Shown one piece after another: positions 45,401 through 59,102 of a stretch of 64,000 bases of DNA. The position numbers and the translations under genes are program-made. The stretch covers positions 917,501 through 981,500 of the forward strand of contig NC_090795.1 in NCBI RefSeq assembly GCF_040054535.1, written 5' to 3'. Each line of letters begins with the position of its first letter. Position 1 is the first letter of the stretch. This DNA comes from Antennarius striatus. Taxonomy: Eukaryota; Chordata; Actinopteri; Lophiiformes; Antennariidae. The notes below the pieces were generated by a model. That model worked only from the letters and a program-made list of their open reading frames with translations, was not told where the DNA came from and searched no databases.

Positions 45401-48400
45401 GCCTCTCCTGCTGCTCCCTCATCCTCTCCCTCCTCTCCCGCTCCTGGAAGCCCTCGCTGAACGGGTTGTTGTCGTCGAAGTTCACCTGCAAGAGGTGGAG
45501 GCGGAGTCAGGAGACACCCCGCCAAAATAAAAGACCTCAAACAGTCACGCAGTTTACCTGACGAGAGGGGGCGGATCCCTCTCCCGCCGCCGCCGCCGCT
45601 CCGGGGAAGCCAGCTGGCACCGGCGCCACCAGGGGGGGCGCCATGATGGGCGAGGGAGTCTGGGCGTGTGGGGGGGGTTGGGAGGCGTTCGGCTGGGGGG
45701 GCATCCTCTGCGCGATCACCCCCGGGGCCCTGACCCCCGCGGTCCAAACAGGAGGGACGCTCGGAACGCGGACCGGAGCGGGGCCACCTGGGTGGGGCTG
45801 AGGGAGGAGGGTCTGGGGCATCAGGGCGGGGGCGGGGGCAGGGGGCTGCAGGGGCATCAGAGCGGGGGCGGGGGCGGGGGGCTGCAGCGCCCTCTGCTGC
45901 TGCTGCTTGGTGCGGTATTCCTCGATCAGCTCGGCGTGATCCTTCTGCTGCTTCCGGATCTGAACGCACAAACCAAAACGTTGCCATGACGACTGCGGCG
46001 TTGCCCCCCCCCCCCAAAGGTCGTGCTAGTCCCACCTGCTCCAGCTGCTTCTGGACACCCCCCTGCTGCTCGGTGACGAGGCGCAGCTGGGCGGCGTCCT
46101 CCTCGGCGAAGGGCCGCCCCGCCTTCTTGGCCGTCCTCTGCTTGGCCGACAGCGACTTCCTGGTCTTGCGGTGCGCGGCGATCTGCTCCTCCAGGAGGCG
46201 CTGCTGCATCTGCAGGAGCCGCTGCGTCTCCCCCAGCCACTCCTCGTACTGGCGCCGCTGGGACTCGTCTGCATGGGGGGAGGGGGGGCGGACACACACA
46301 ACGTCGGTTTCTACGCGTCTCGCTCGGGCAACGCGCCGGCGGCTCGGATACTCACTGACGAAGCCCGGGCCGAAGCTGGGGGGGCTGGGTCGCACCAGCT
46401 GGGGCTTCAACTTCCCGTCCTGTAGGTGGGGGGGTCGGGGGGGGGCAAAAAGTTAGGAACCAACAGCTCCAAAGAGACGCTATACGTCTGTTTATACGCA
46501 CCTGTCCCACCAGCTGAGGCGTCTGAGGAGTCGCCTCCGGCCCCGGGGCCGCTGGAGCCACGGGGGCCACTGGGGGCCCCTGAGCTTGCTGGAACCTGAC
46601 ACACACACACCCACAGACATCAGCATGGGATCTGGAGGTGACAGACTTTGCAGTGGGGGGGGGGGGGTACCTGTTGATCACCATGGGGTTGAGGTTCAGG
46701 TTGCTCTGGGTCATGACCTTGTTGATGCCCTTCAGGACCACCATCTTGGCCTTCATGATGGGGTCCGAGATGGAGTCGAAGTCCGCCACGTTGGGCCCCC
46801 CCACCGTCTCGGGGGTGGCCCTCTGGCGGATCAGCGCCTGCATCTGTTTCTGCTGCTGCTGCTCCTGCCGCTCCTGGTCCAGGAGGTCCTGCAGGAGCAG
46901 CGGCTGCTCCTCCACCAGCAGGGGGCGCTGCTTGCTCGGGTCCTGGGGCGGGACGGCCTGGGTCTGGTTCTGGGCGGCGGGGGGCCCCGGGTTGAGTAGG
47001 AGACGGGGCTGGGAGGCTTGGAGAGACATGGTGTTGGGCGGGGCGGGGGGGCCCTGAGGAGTCAGGCTCGGGTGGGGGGGCCCCAGAAGCCCTTGGGGGT
47101 GGGGGGTGAAGAGGGCAGATGGGGTCTGGGGGGGTCCAAACGGTCGTTGCTGCTGCTGGAAGACGGACGGAGGACCTGGAGACACGAGGAGGGTGTTAGA
47201 TACCGACAAACCGATCGATCGATCAATCCGATCAGATACTGATCAATAGCACCAGTCAGACTTCGTAACTGACCTCCAGCCATGTGGGCGTGGACCCCAG
47301 GGGCCACAACTGGCAGCGGAGCCTGCTCCTGGTTCTGATAGACCCCTGGACCGGGCTCCTCCACCTTCACCGAGGGGGCAGGGTTAAGGTAGGGGAGGGG
47401 GCGGGGTTAGGGTAGAGAGGGGGCGGGGTTAGGGTAGAGAGGGGGCGGGGTTAGGGTAGAGAGGGGGCGGGGTTAGGGTAGAGAGGGGGCGGGGTTAGGG
47501 TAGGGAGTACGGGACACAGGAAAAGATGTCAGAATGTTGTTTTTTGTCATTTCCTTCCTGTCAAACGATTACATGACTTCCTGGTGAACGGACCACCAGG
47601 GGCCCCACCTTGGTGAGCAGCGCCGAGGGGGAGGGGCCCGCCACCTCCCCTCCTGGAGGTTTGGGGGGTCTGCCTGCAGCCGGGACCCCAAGTGGGGCTA
47701 CGGATTGGCTGTCCTTGGCACAGGCTTGTACTTCCTGTTTGACCTGGCCAATCAGGGCGGAGTTTCCCTCGGTCTTCCTGGTCTTGCCGGCCCCCTCCCT
47801 CTCCTCCACCGGCTCCCCCAGGTCCAGCTCCTCGTTGAACATGTCCTTCTTGTCCTCCAGGTTGAGCTCCGGGTCAGCGTAGGCGATCAGGTCGAACTTC
47901 CCCGACATCAGGAAGTCGTCCAGGTGGAGGTCGTTGGGGCCCAGATCCAGATCCTCCTTCCCTGAAACACCAGGAGCCGGTTTCAGACGGGAAACGTTTC
48001 GTCACGCCAGACCCCCCCCCCGCCCCGGGTTCCTACCATCTTCAGGGTCCAGGTTCAGGTTCAGGTCGACCAGATCCTTCACCTCCACGTCCTCCAGGTC
48101 CTTCACGGCCGAGTCCTCCCCCTCCAGGTGTTCCTCCATCCCATCAGCCCCGGTGAGGGTCGACTCGCCGCTCTGCGCCAGCGCCGCCACGTGGCCCATG
48201 TGCTGATGGTTCGCCTGCTCCAGGACCATCTGCTGGCCCAGCGGTGCCTCCCCCATCCGAGGGCCCTGAGCGGGCCGGACGGGCTCGGCGTCGGGGACGG
48301 GCGGGGGGAAGGGCAGCCTGAGGCGGTGCTCCGGTGCGCGGTGTCTCAGCTCGATGTACGGCTGGCCCATGAAGTTATGCTGCTGCAGCGGCAGGGAGCG

Positions 48401-51400
48401 GGGGAGGAAGGGCTGGGGGGCCCCTGGGGACGGACACACAAAATAATCAGTAACATATAGACTGAAACATGAATTCACAGCTTGTCCTCAACATACGAAC
48501 ACAACCGGCTCCTAGAGGCTGTTCATAAGTTGAATTGTTCGTAAGTCATTATTTATCTTACCTGGCATCATGTGAGCGCTGGGAGCAGGGAGGGGTCGGA
48601 TGCCGGTGAACTCCCCAGGCATCAGCCTCTTCATCTGCTGGGGGACCCCCTCCTCGACGACGTGTCCAGGCGCTGACCCCTGTGGGGGCCGCAAAAACGA
48701 ATCCTGCACCCCCGCCGTGGGAACGCCAAACCTGGAAGGGATGGGGGAGGAGTCATGATGAGACAAAGCAGATCGGATCCGTCCTGATGGGGGGGTCGGT
48801 TCTGGTGACCTCACCTGAGGACTCTGACTGCCTGCTGAGGGAGGCCGTGCCTCGGGAAGGGGGTGTCCGCGGGGGGGAAGCCCCTGTGCTGCTCCGCCTG
48901 GAACCCGGCTGGGAACCTTGGGCCTGGCGCCCCCCCGGGCCGGATCGTGCCGGGGTACGGCGGCGGGGGACGTCCAAACAGCTCGGTCGGAGGAGCGGCG
49001 GCGGGGTCGTCCTGAGGCCAGAGGCGTGGAGCGGCGGGGGTGGGGCCGGGTGGCGCTGTGGGGGGGCCAGCAGCTGCTTCCTGCAGGCCCTTCTCCTGCC
49101 GTAGGGCGTTCTTCTGCTGCTGCTGCCTCAGCAGGAGCTGCCGCAGACGCTGACGCTGCAGGAGGAACGGACACGTGAGGGGAACCGACGGGGAACCGAC
49201 GGGGAACCGACAAGGAACCGACGGGGAACCGACAAGGAACCGACGGGGAACCGACAAGGAACCGACGGGGAACCGACGAGGAACCGACGAGGAACCGACG
49301 GGGAACCGACGGGGAACCGACGGGGAACCGACGAGGAACCGACGAGGAACCGACGGGGAACCGACGGGGAACCGACGAGGAACCGACGGGGAACAAAACA
49401 AGGAACCTACCTGTCGCAGCTTCTCCTCAGAGTCTCCGAGCTGAGGCAGCATGCTCATTGGTCCGTCTAAAGAAGCCACAGCCAACGCCGTCATCTCATT
49501 GGATGTCGTCTTGTCCACCTGGGAGGGGCCTGGTTTGATGTGAACCCCCTCAAAAGGGTCGTGACCTGGAGTCTGGCCTGCTAATCCGGGGTAGCCGCCA
49601 TCCTCCATCAGCCCCGGGTGCTTTGGCGTCTGGTTGCTGGGGGTCCTGGGAAACAGGTCCTGTTGTTGTTGTTGTTGTTGTTGTCGCCCTGGAGACTGAA
49701 GAAAACAACGTAAACAAGCTGGACGGCAGCAGAAGAACCGGCTCTGGTCGCCCGCTGGTACCTGGTGGTGAGTCTGGGTGAAGGCCGCCGCCTCCCCCGG
49801 CGCCAGGGGGGAGGAGCCTGCTCCCACCGGGTGGGGCGTCGCCTGACCGAAGGCGTCCAGAGTCTTCTGGGGGGGCCGCGGCGTGGAGGGCTGCTGGGCG
49901 TAGGGATCCGGAGACGGTCGCGGCGTCCCGGCCGGTTGGGCGTAGGGGTCGGCGCCACGCTGACCTCCTGGCGAGCGGGGAAAGCGCTCCGCCACAGGGG
50001 GGCGGGGCGTCCCCGGGTTGGAGGCGTACGGGTCGACGACGTTGGGGTGGGAGGGGGACGGCCGGCAGGCGGCGGGCTGCTGGGCGTACTGGTCCAGCCT
50101 CAGGCCGGGGGGCGTGCCGAGGTAGGCGGGGTCAGAATGCGGCCGCGGCGTACCGGGTGTCTGGGGGTTGGCGTAGGGGTCGGGGGAGGGCCTGGAAGTC
50201 AGAGGGGAATGCTGGGAGAAGGGGTCGGGCATCTGCTGGCTGTAGTCGGGTCTGGGGGTGCCGGGGGCCTGGGCGTAGGGGCTGCGGTGGGGGGAGCCGA
50301 GGCCCGACAGCGGACTGGACGGGAAGGCGGGGTCCTGAGACGGGGGGAGGGCGAAGCCCAGGTCCGTGGGTCTGGACGGGTCCCGCCTCCCCGCCAGCTC
50401 TGGCTGAAGCTGGTGGTGGGGGGGCATGGGGGCTTTAAACAACCCCCCCTGGACAAGTTCTCCACCCCGCCCATACAACACGGCCCCGCCAGGCGGGGCC
50501 CGCTGGTAGCTCTCAGGCGCTCTTATACTGGCGTGTCTGGATAAAAGGTCGGGGGCCGACCCGGAGGGGGGGCTCATCATCACGGCTCTGGTCTGCAGGA
50601 GTCCTGGGGGGGAGAAACGAGGGCGGGGGCGGTTACCGAGGCGAGGAAACAAGAAAGTAAGTCAGGGAATCAGGAGGCGGCGGTTTACCTGGCTGGGGGA
50701 GGTGGGCCCTGGAGACCTCCGAGGTTTTGGCGTCGGGGGAGGGGGCGGGGGAACCAAAGGCATCGTGGGCCGGCGAGGCGCCGAGGGAGTTGCGACGCTG
50801 CTGCTGCTGAGGAGGAGGGGCGGGGGGAGCCGGGCGAGGAGTCCCCACCATCTTACCGTAGGGGTCCCACGGCGAAGAGGGGCGGGATGAGGGCGGGGAG
50901 AACATCTGGGGGGAGGACGGCGGCTGATGGAGAGGTGAAGACGGGTGGGGGGAGTGAGGCAGCGAGGAGAACCCGGAGGGGGGCGGGGCCTGCGGCCGGA
51001 GGAACACGTCGTCGGCCTGACCCGAACCCGGCGGGAAGAGCTGCTGAGAGGCGTTGCCGGGGGCGACGGGATGATGCTGCGTGGGCGTCAGGGGGCTGCA
51101 GCTGCCCGTCTCCGGGGACAGGCGCCCGGTGGCGAGGCGCTGGGCGGCGAGCCGCTGCAGCTGCTCGTGTTTGACCTGCTCCAGCTTCTGTGTGGCCTCC
51201 ATCTTGGCCTGCTGTTTGCTCATCTGACGCATTTGCTGACGGGGGGGGGGGAGACGACAAAAACGTGACGAGAGAAAAACAAAAAAGACGGGGGAGACAA
51301 GAGGGCGTCGCCGTCAGTCAGATGGTCACGCCCACCGCGGGGAGTTAATACATGATGACATGGCAGCTAGTAATGCTGGCTTTCCCTCGCCCTCTCTCTC

Positions 51401-54400
51401 TCTGTAAATGTGGGCGTGTCAGTGATGGATGGGTGTGCGGCGTGCAGGGCGTGTAGGGGGGCGGGGCTAGCAGAAAACACATGACTACAAAAAAAAAAAA
51501 AAACACCTTCGTCGTCAGACCGGCAGGAAGCGTTCAGACTGCAGACGGAGCTGTTTCTTTTTTTTTACTTGTCCTGTGGTTCTGGTCCTGTTTGGGATGG
51601 TGAGGGAGGAGGGAGGGGAGGGGGGTCAGTGTGGGAGGGGGGTCAGGGGGGTCTTCAGTCACGTCTGGTTTGAGCTGATCATTAGTGCTTCCTGTCTGAC
51701 TCTCAACTGGTTAATCACACCTGCAGTGACGCCTGCTCTCAGCGATGTGAAGCTGCTGCCATCCTTCAGCACGCGACCCCAGACTGAGGGAAACGGGGGC
51801 CGGAAACGTACCGGGGGCCGGAAACATACGGGAACCAGTCACATGATCGCTGCTGGTATCACATTCCAGATCACACTAATGTCAAACCTGTTTGTATCTG
51901 ACCATTTTCTGTGACGTCTCCTCTAGCAGTTACTGAGGTTCATCAGGAGAGCTGCGTCAACCTGGACTCTTTCACTGTGTGAACCTGGACTGGTAACACT
52001 AACATCTCCCAGCTTATCTCTGAATGACGTCGTCTCTGTTAATTTCTGCTTCAGAACAAAGAGTAATTACGATCAGCGACAGGTTCCGTCCCACAAATTT
52101 AGAGATGGGAACAATCTGTTCTCAGATCAGTGTGAGGCGGACACTAACAGATGGCAGCAGACCGACATCCGGAGCGAGGCAGCATCCCTTCAGAAAAAAA
52201 TCAGTCAGTTCGGAGACAGACGGAGGCCACGGACGTCGACTCTGGGTCAGCTCTGCTTCACCTGCCGTCAAACCGACGGGACAGACGAGGCTGCTTTTGT
52301 CACTGATGTCTCGATTCATGAATGTTTCCCCGTTTACCTCAAACCTGCTCCTGGATTTTCAAACCACATTGACCCTCTGGCCCAGAGAAGACGGCGGTGA
52401 CCAACCCTCATCCATTCCTCTGGAACCCTCTTTGTTCTGGGAGTCGGCTCGGCGTCGGCCAGACGCTTCTAACTTCCACCGTCGGTCCCGGAGGCCAGAG
52501 AACATTTTTGACCGCAGCTAAGATCCTCGTAGACGTCGACTCATCCTTTAATGTGGGAGTTACGATCTAAAAATAACCCGCAGTACGTGAAAGCTGCAAA
52601 GTCATCAGCTTTATTTTGTAACCATAGATGTTTTTATTCATCCCTGCTGTCGTCTAGATTATTTTCCTCCTTCTTTTCATGACAAACTGAAGATTTATAT
52701 ATTCCGTAATGTCGCCCTACAGCCGCGCAACTTCTACCTTACGTTAACATGTCCTGAAGTCCAGCTTTTTGTACGATGGTTAGCATCGTCCTTTGCCTTG
52801 TGGGTGCCACCGCAGGTGCCTTTAAGGTGCAGAACGTTTGGTTGATATTGTTGGGGAGGAAACTTCAGTCACGATTCTAGCGATCCAAGATTAATGTCAA
52901 TTTTTTTTTAATGTCAATTTAACTAGCATGTAACGTACAGGAGTAACGTGACTAGCATGTAACTTAATTTAACTAGCATGTCATTACATGCTAGCATGTA
53001 ATGTACAGGAGTCTGTAACGTACAGGAGACACGACAAGGAGACTGATTGTCTACAGCCAATCAGGACGCACAACACAATGCTCTGTAAAAACACAGAAAG
53101 CATGCAAAATTGCCCTACAAGAAAAATCTGAAACGGCGAGGCCGCGTTACAGCGAGGGACGATTGCACGCGGGCAGAGGGGGCTAATCGCTAACTCATGC
53201 TACCACTTTTTGAAGCATTGGAAACTCAAACTCTGACTTTCACCCGTGTTTAAAACATGGCGCCGAAAATATTCCGGAAACGGGAGCGGTTTCGCCGCCG
53301 GACCTCCAGGTGACCTGAACTGAACGAAAGCCGAAGCGCACGGACCCGACGCGAGCCGCCCAGAACAGGAAGAGGATCCCGCACCAGTCATGGATCCAGG
53401 AAGTCTGCCTCGAACGGTTTTCACCTTTGAGATCTTACCAGAGCCTCTTTGCCACCTCCTGCTACAGATGCCTGGTAGGGACAATCTTTATCTGTTGGTG
53501 ATTTTAGGACTTTGGTTTGGGGGAGATTTTCCTGCCTCTTCTTACCGGCTCCCCATCTGTCATTTACCTCTCCCTTGTCAATGACATCAGAGATATTAGT
53601 TGGAGTGAGGCGCGGCAGGCATGCACATCACAGCAGATCATCTTCATCATGAACACAACAGCGCTCCACGCTCCCACGCCCAGTAAACGTCCCGTGACCC
53701 CATCTCTCAGTCTGTCTCTGCATCCCCCTGACATGCAGCCTGGTGGTTACCATGGTTACTACTCAAAGACGAGAAACCAACAGCATCCCGTTGCCCTGGA
53801 GACCCGGTTCAGATTAGCGGTAGAACGTTTTTCAATCAGCATGTTAGCATCCCACAAACAGAAACAGGTTAGGCTCCGCCCACCGTCCTGAGGTGGGAGG
53901 AGCCTCGTCTCCGTCGTTTGGATGGTGTTGGTTTCTCTCTCTGCGTCTACTTCATGAGTGGGTGTGGCTTGTGGGGGTGAGGGGGGAGGGGTTGATGTGT
54001 TAATTTAGCGACAGGCGTTCGGACTCCGCTCACCTGCCGGAGCTTCCACTCCTGCTCTTGCTCCGTCTCCCGGGGCCTCAGCTGGTCCTTGAACGCCCCG
54101 TCCGTCTCCATGGCGACGGGGTCGTAAGGCCCCAGCGGCGGCGTCGGCTGCGAGGGCTGGTGGCGTTTGAGAGGGTCGTTGGCCAGCTGCACCTTGTTGA
54201 TGCGCTGGGCGGCGCGGTTGTCCCGAGCTTTTTGCTGCCGGGAGAAAAACGGTGGAAGAAACGTGAACGTTAAAGAAAAACAAAAACAAAACAAAAACAA
54301 ACAAAAACAAAAACAAAAACAAAGACATCAGACGTGGAGGAGGAGGAAACTCACCACAAACGGCGCCCGGTCCTGGGAGCTGGCCTTCCTCCACAGTTTG

Positions 54401-54458
54401 GCGATCTGCTTCACTCGGGTGGACCAGTCTGAGGGACGAGCATCCACAGATCAACAAT

Positions 54459-54521
<63 letters not shown>

Positions 54522-54923
54522 AGTACCAGGATACTGCTCCCTCAGCTGGGGGAAGTTGGTGTTGCAGTAGAGGACGGGGGCGACGGTGGCCATCTCCCCC
54601 AGCACCTCCTCCTTCTCCCACTTCATCATGCTGCGCTGCGCCGTCGACATGGCGTCCGGCTCGCCCTCCCCCGCCGGTGCCGCCACTTGACCGGCTGGGG
54701 CTGCCGCCGCTGCGGGGGCGGGGCCTGGGAGCGGAGCAGGGGCGGGACTCTGTGGAGGGGGCAACCTCAAGCCCGCTTGACCCTGGGCGGCGCCGCCACT
54801 GAGCATCATGGGAGCGTTGGGGAAGTGAGGAGGAGCTCCCATCAGGCCGTTCATCAGAGGGAGGCGAGGAAACGCGGCGGCTGCTGGGAGATCAATTTGA
54901 ATTCAGTGTTTGTGTGTGAACGC

Positions 54924-54961
<38 letters not shown>

Positions 54962-55105
54962 CTGTGTGGTGTGCATTCGTCTTGCTGACTGCAGCGGTGT
55001 GTGTGTGCTGGTTCTGTTCAGGTTGGGTGTTGCTCCTGTTTGGGCTGAGAACGGCTGTGAACACCTCCTCCACATCCTTCCCCTCCAGCTCTGCGCACAC
55101 ACACA

Positions 55106-55155
<50 letters not shown>

Positions 55156-58100
55156 GTGAGATAAGGTGAGTCATGAAGTGCGTCCACCCATTGGCTGAGG
55201 CGTTACCTGGTATCTTGTAGAGTTTACTCAGGATGGCACCTGATGAAGACGAAGATGAAGACGACATTAGTGAGGAGTCAGCAATAAAACGGAGTAAATC
55301 AGACACGTCATTCAACCGACCAGTTTTAAATAAACCAAAAACTCACCGTCAGTGACCATTTTATCCAGCTCAGGACTCAATATGGCGTCCAGTGGCTCCT
55401 CCTGCACAGTCCTCTGGCCACGCCCACCACTTCCTGTCAAAGATGTGTCACTGGCCATGGAGCTGATGTCCAGACCGGCTGAGAGGAGGACAGAAGACAG
55501 ACAGGAGATTAAACAGAGACCTGAATGAACAGAGAGAAAGACAAACAGGAAGTAGAAGAAGAAGAAAAACCAGGAAGAAGAAATCATTCAATTTATCTAG
55601 AGAAGAAGAAGAAAGCAGTTAGCATCAGTTAGCATCTGGAGAGGAAGGAGGAGGAGCCGTTGGCTCTTTGCTGATGACATCCAATAACCAGGCCTGATTC
55701 TAACAACAGCTTCCCATTGGCTGAAACCTTCTGACTCCACTGTCAGGAACAGGAAGCTGTAGCTAGCAGCCAGTTAGCTGACGTTAGCATACCGACGTAA
55801 AGGGGAACGGTTAGCCTGACTGGAGTTGCAGAATAAAAAACTAGGACGTGTTAGTTGATGACCAGCAGCGAGATGCCTTCGGTCAGCAGGAAACAGGAAA
55901 CAGGAGTCCGGTGGCCTCTTACCGAAAGGCGACGGCGAGCGCTCCGCCTGGAACTGACCTGGAAACAAACACACACAGTCACCGCACTCTTCTTCGTTGG
56001 TGTCGTTACGTCCATCTCTAGCAGCACCGCCGCTTCCTGTTCTGAAAGCTGACGATTACGTATAAAGTACAGGAGAAAACACAGATGGAGGTACGGTCAT
56101 GTGACCCTCCAGACAGATGTGTGTACCTGTGTGTGCACCATTGTGTGTGTGTGCACCAGTGTGTGTGTACCTGTGTGCGCACGTACCTGTGTGTACCTGA
56201 GTGTGTGTGTGTGTGTGTGCGTGCACCTGTGTGTGTGCGTGTACCTGTGTAGCACTCTGTGTGTATACCCGTGTGTGTAGCTCTGTGTGTGTACCTGTGT
56301 GTGTATACCTGTGTGTGTGTAGTTCTGTGTGTGTACCTGTGTGTGTGTAGTTCTGTGTGTGTACCTGTGTGTGTGTACCTGCGTGTGTGTAGTTCTGTGC
56401 GTGTACCTGTGTGTCCGGTAGCCAGTATGTGAGGATCAGTGTTGAGAACATCCGACAGATCCAACAGCGGTCCCTCTGACATGGCTGGATGATAACACAC
56501 ACATCATGATAACACACACGTTGTGATCACACACATACACCATGATAACACACGCACACACACACGATAACACACACTTATGCGTCACGTCACTCGACAC
56601 ACATGAACGATGACGTGAGAACGATCTGAACGAGTGAACCACTCACGCAGCGTTCCCTGTTTCCTGACGCTGTTGTTCGACACAGCGGAGGGGGTGTGGC
56701 CAGCCGGGGCGGGGCATTTCACACTAGCTGCTCCAGCTCCTGATTGGCCGGCGCCTGGCGTCTCTGATCCCGGCCTCTTGTCCACCTGCCGGCTCCGGTC
56801 CAGAAGATCCCGACCAAAGAATGCATCCTGTATGTAGAGGGCCGTCCAATCAGAACCCTGGGATCGAGCGAGGCCCCTCCCCCCGAGCCCCCTCCCCTCT
56901 CACCTGGAGGTACGAGGGGAACGCCTCCTCCAGTTTCGTCTTCTTCTTCCTGTACCTTTTCTTCACCTTCTCCATCATCTGGTCGGCGGGGCGCATTGTC
57001 TCCATGGTAACGTCTGATGTTTGACCACAAGGAAAGCAGAGAGAACGTCACACGGCTGGTCGCCGACGGCAACCTAGTGGGGGCGTGTCCGTGGGAGGGG
57101 TCAGAGCTGTCTCACCTTCGTCCCGACTCAGCAGCGTCTCGGTGGAATCCTTCCTGCACACCTTGATCCGACTGGGACCCGCCTTCCCCCCCCGCTGGCG
57201 CACCATGAAGCCCCCGATACCTGAGACACGGGGGTGGGGGCAGAAGGCTGGGTCAAAGGACAGGTAGGGGGGGAAAGGTGGGGGGGGGCACAGATGCTCT
57301 CCCGGCTCTTCCTCACCAGGCCTGTAGGGTTTCCTCTTCCTCTTCTTGTTGCCATCAGCAGCCTCCGTCTCCTTGGTGACGTCGTCGTCATGGAGATGGT
57401 CTCGCTCGGGACTCGAGTCGGACTTTATCTCACACTCCAAGTCACCTGGGGAGAGACCAGGATGTCATCATCATCGTCGCTTCACATGCCTGCTATCGGG
57501 AACAGGGGCGTGGAGGCATGACCTCTGACCTCTGAGGGCGTCCTGCTCGGTGGGGGTTCCAGGTTCAGGGAGACTTTGGAGGACGGAGACGCTGTTCTGG
57601 TTGATGATCCTCAGCTTCAGTTTGGGTTTACACCTGTGGGATGGACAGGAAGCCGTTTGACGTCTACAGGACCGCCATGTTCACCCTCAGGCTAACGTTA
57701 GCATGCTAACATTAGCAAGCCAGTTCAGTTAGCTCCCGCTATACAAAGCTCCCCCCCCGCCGCTGTTCGCCGTTCAGGCTAACACGTTTCAAACTCTTCT
57801 GGTTCAGTGGGGTAAACGCAGGTGTTAGCCCGCGGCTAGCTACGGCGGGTTTACCTGCGGTACCTGCGCGGCGACATCAGCGGCTCCACCAGCGACTGCA
57901 GGTGAGTCAGACCCGACTCGGTGAGACACACCCCGTCCTGAGAGTACGTCTTTGCGTCTGCAAACACACACACACACAAAACGTCACAACCAGTGTGTGA
58001 CGTCGTAGCGTCGTCAGATACTCTCCGGCGTCGACGCGAGGACGGGACTGACCCGGTTCTCTGATCCTGGAGATGATCTGGGCCGTGTAGGGCGACTCCA

Positions 58101-59060
58101 ACCCGTCGGGCTTCCCTGAAACCAAACAAACCGTGGCGCCTTCAAATTAAAACACAAATCAAGGCTGGATTATCAAAATAAAAGCACGACGGAAGGCCGT
58201 CGTTTTTACCAAAGGGGCCGCGGCCGTTGTTTCGGCACAGCAAGCAGTCGAACCCTTCGTCGGCCGTCGCCTCCACCTCGTCCTCAGTGGTCAGACCTTG
58301 ACACAAGGCGTGGACCCACCTACCAAACAACGACAGCCAATCAGAGTCCAGCTGTAAAACGTGTATCTTTGTGTGTTTGGTGTGTGTGTGTGTGTGTTAC
58401 CTGTCACACTGCTGACACTGCAGGATGAGGTCGTCGTGTGTGTACTGTCTCTGACACAGGGGGCAGCGGCTCAGGCTGTCGCAGGGGCCGCAGCGGCTGT
58501 AGTTGCTCTGCCAATCACAGCGCAGGCCGGGGGAGGAGGAGCCACACTGGACGCACCACACACACCTGAAGAGACGCAAAGACACACACATGCCTCTGCG
58601 TCATAAGCTACGCCTCCTCTGCGAGCACGCTAACAAACATGTGACTGAGGGGGCGGACCCACCACTTGCACTTCCAGGATCCTTTGGGCACCGTGTGGAG
58701 GGGCGGGTCCAGGCAGTACGTGTGGTAACTGATGTCGCAGTCGTCGCATAGCAACAGTCGCCCGGGGTCGCTGGCCTCGCCGCACGCCTCGCACACCGTA
58801 CACTCCAGACAGCGCCACCCCTTGGTCAGGATGACCCGCGTGATCTAGATCGGCGACATCGCGAAAAGGGACAGAGATGGAGTAATCTGATTACAAGGAA
58901 AGTAATCTGATTACAAGGAAAGTAATCTGATTACAAGCGGCTGTGGTAAGCCCACCTTGACGTTGACGCAGTAGGGGTGGTAACACTGTCCACACTGGGA
59001 GCAGGACAACAGCCGGCCTTCAGCACCCTGCCCGAAGCTGCCACACACCACACACATGTC

Positions 59061-59102
<42 letters not shown>

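Noticed and set aside
52024-52521. 165-residue plus-strand open frame in the kmt2c intron
   Set aside because: No domain, no splice context and ordinary composition.
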